From Panopea generosa (lineage: Eukaryota; Mollusca; Bivalvia; Adapedonta; Hiatellidae), in contig CM055900.1 in the NCBI GenBank assembly GCA_029582155.1, positions 248,001 through 312,000 of the forward strand: DNA of 64,000 nt, given 5' to 3'. Position numbers and translations under genes: made by a program. This document shows positions 62,877-64,000 of this stretch, in pieces; the stretch's first letter is position 1, and every line of letters starts with the position of its first letter. A model generated the notes under the pieces. That model was given only the letters and a program-made list of their open reading frames with translations, did not search any database and was not told where the DNA came from.

Positions 62877-62938
62877 GACGCAGTGGTCCTATGGATAATG
62901 TCCCGGAAGATCTAGGTTCGAATCTCGTGCCAAGTGTC
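62877..62938 (+). mobile_element. tRNA-like pol III head (SINE-like), not a complete tRNA
   Basis: gacgcagtggtcctatggat has an A-box-like TGGTCCTATGG, and aggttcgaatctcg matches the B box. A T-rich run (tttctttttg) follows at 62,941. The A-to-B distance is short and an anticodon stem cannot be formed. The T stem pairs poorly, so this is a truncated tRNA relic or SINE head rather than a gene. Confidence 0.45.
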
Positions 62939-62959
62939 AATTTCTTTTTGATAATTTTC

Positions 62960-64000
62960 CTAGCAACACTATGTGATTCCTTCAATATATATATTTATAA
63001 GTGTGCACATATCTAGCAATCGATCTAATACAGAAGGATTATCCCCCCAAACACACACACACACACACACCCATCCCAAGTATATACGATTGATATTTGT
63101 TTTACGATGATTTCCGTCAAATTAAAATTAAATGCATCAAAGGTCATGAGAATACACGAAAATGTTTGCCATTCATATAAATATCTTCAAATACTGGTTA
63201 TGCCGCTTTAGTTTATACGTACATGTGTATGTAGGTACATGTGTATGTAGCTATCGGATGTACATGTGTATGTAGGTATAGGACATAAGCGTCAACATTA
63301 GGTCACTGTATGGTTACTTCCTGTTTATCATTCGGAAAGCCTTTAAAATGGGTTCACATTTGACTTTGGTTTGGCTTAAGTGTTTTTAAGGCACTTTATT
63401 ATTTCATGGGAAACGATTAAAGTATAATCAAAGAACAATTAACCCATTGGTCATGTAAGGTCTTATTTAGGCGAAAAGTACCACACATGTTATCTTTACT
63501 TCGAGTCTAGTTATAGACGCGGTGTGTTGTGTGTAAATAAATCGTTTAATTATATCAAGCGGGTTTCTCCAAGTGACAGTTTATTAAATGTCACACTGAC
63601 AATTCTTGAAATATACATGCGTGACGATACACGTCCACATAACATTATATTTACACCAGGTCAATAAATACGAGAACAATGCTGACAATGGAGCAAATAT
63701 ATCGTTTATAGGGATACATCCGCTTGAAACACTAAACATTTTATAATATGGCAGTGTCTTCTTTTTTATTTTTAACTCTATTTCTTCTGCAATGTTAAGC
63801 CATATTGCCTCCAATCCTTCAAAACCTAACCGGTATGGTAAGTAAATGGGCTAGTGTTGGGATATAAATTTAGTTAAATAGCAACTGCCTTTTTCGACTA
63901 AGCTTTTTTCGCGCAGTAGTGTACCACTGTACCAAAAAGAGCTAAGTCACAATCTTTACAAAGCAACTTATCCTAGGTAAAATCAATCGCTACATCTACA
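62960..64000. other. Right flank, no gene; small repeats
   Basis: It holds a (CA)n run at about 63,050-63,071 and three copies of tacatgtgtatgtag at about 63,220-63,275. The antisense 76-codon frame at 63,584-63,814 has no recognised family. Confidence 0.5.

Noticed and set aside
62877-62938. Functional tRNA gene
   Set aside because: The A-to-B spacing is too short, no anticodon stem forms, and the T stem pairs poorly.

Overview
The window is AT-rich, nearly gene-free eukaryotic DNA. It holds dense microsatellites, kilobase minisatellites, non-LTR retrotransposon tails and short inverted-repeat elements. The retroelement protein fragments and the interspersed-repeat ends match what I know from bivalve mollusc genomes. 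A bivalve is my best guess, inferred from repeats and one protein only. I see no bacterial-type operon, rRNA or CRISPR array.

The left edge (about 0.5-1.4 kb) has the only intact protein gene I can support. It encodes a 160-residue secreted protein whose predicted mature N-terminus is histidine and which ends in FYQCSD, the pattern of a histidine-brace copper protein with a lytic polysaccharide monooxygenase (LPMO)-like fold. Its coding region is one exon, a short intron appears to lie in the 3'UTR, and a broken-up CT microsatellite lies just upstream.

From about 5 to 31 kb the DNA is a head-to-tail segmental duplication: A1 (about 5.2-17.4 kb) and A2 (about 17.4-30.9 kb). Anchors occur in the same order (5.39/17.60, 9.10/19.65, 10.15/21.25, 12.1/26.35, 12.9-14.3/27.2-28.55, 16.2/29.77 and 16.94/30.40 kb). 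Between the same two anchors A1 has a 2-kb array of 34-bp units and A2 an unrelated 1.7-kb array of 24-bp units. Each copy also has private insertions. One block of about 280 bp is almost identical between copies whose flanks have drifted.

From about 31 to 52.6 kb a second family of diverged copies (X1, X2, X3) follows, with a basic period of about 5-5.6 kb once insertions are removed. X1 is split by a 3.75-kb terminal-inverted-repeat (TIR) element (35,246-38,998) flanked by TA. It carries remnants of a transposon protein with HEEAD, DTDVFVL and LSGC/YYGIGK motifs, plus an antisense LINE fragment. X2 appears to keep the empty site. A cluster of interspersed repeats (45.0-48.55 kb) lies between X2 and X3.

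The right part (52.7-64 kb) has a 22-bp satellite, two adjacent dead LINE fragments, a 65-bp array, and a roughly 106-bp array interrupted by a young MITE with nearly perfect 36-bp inverted repeats. All coordinates of duplicated blocks are by eye and approximate.
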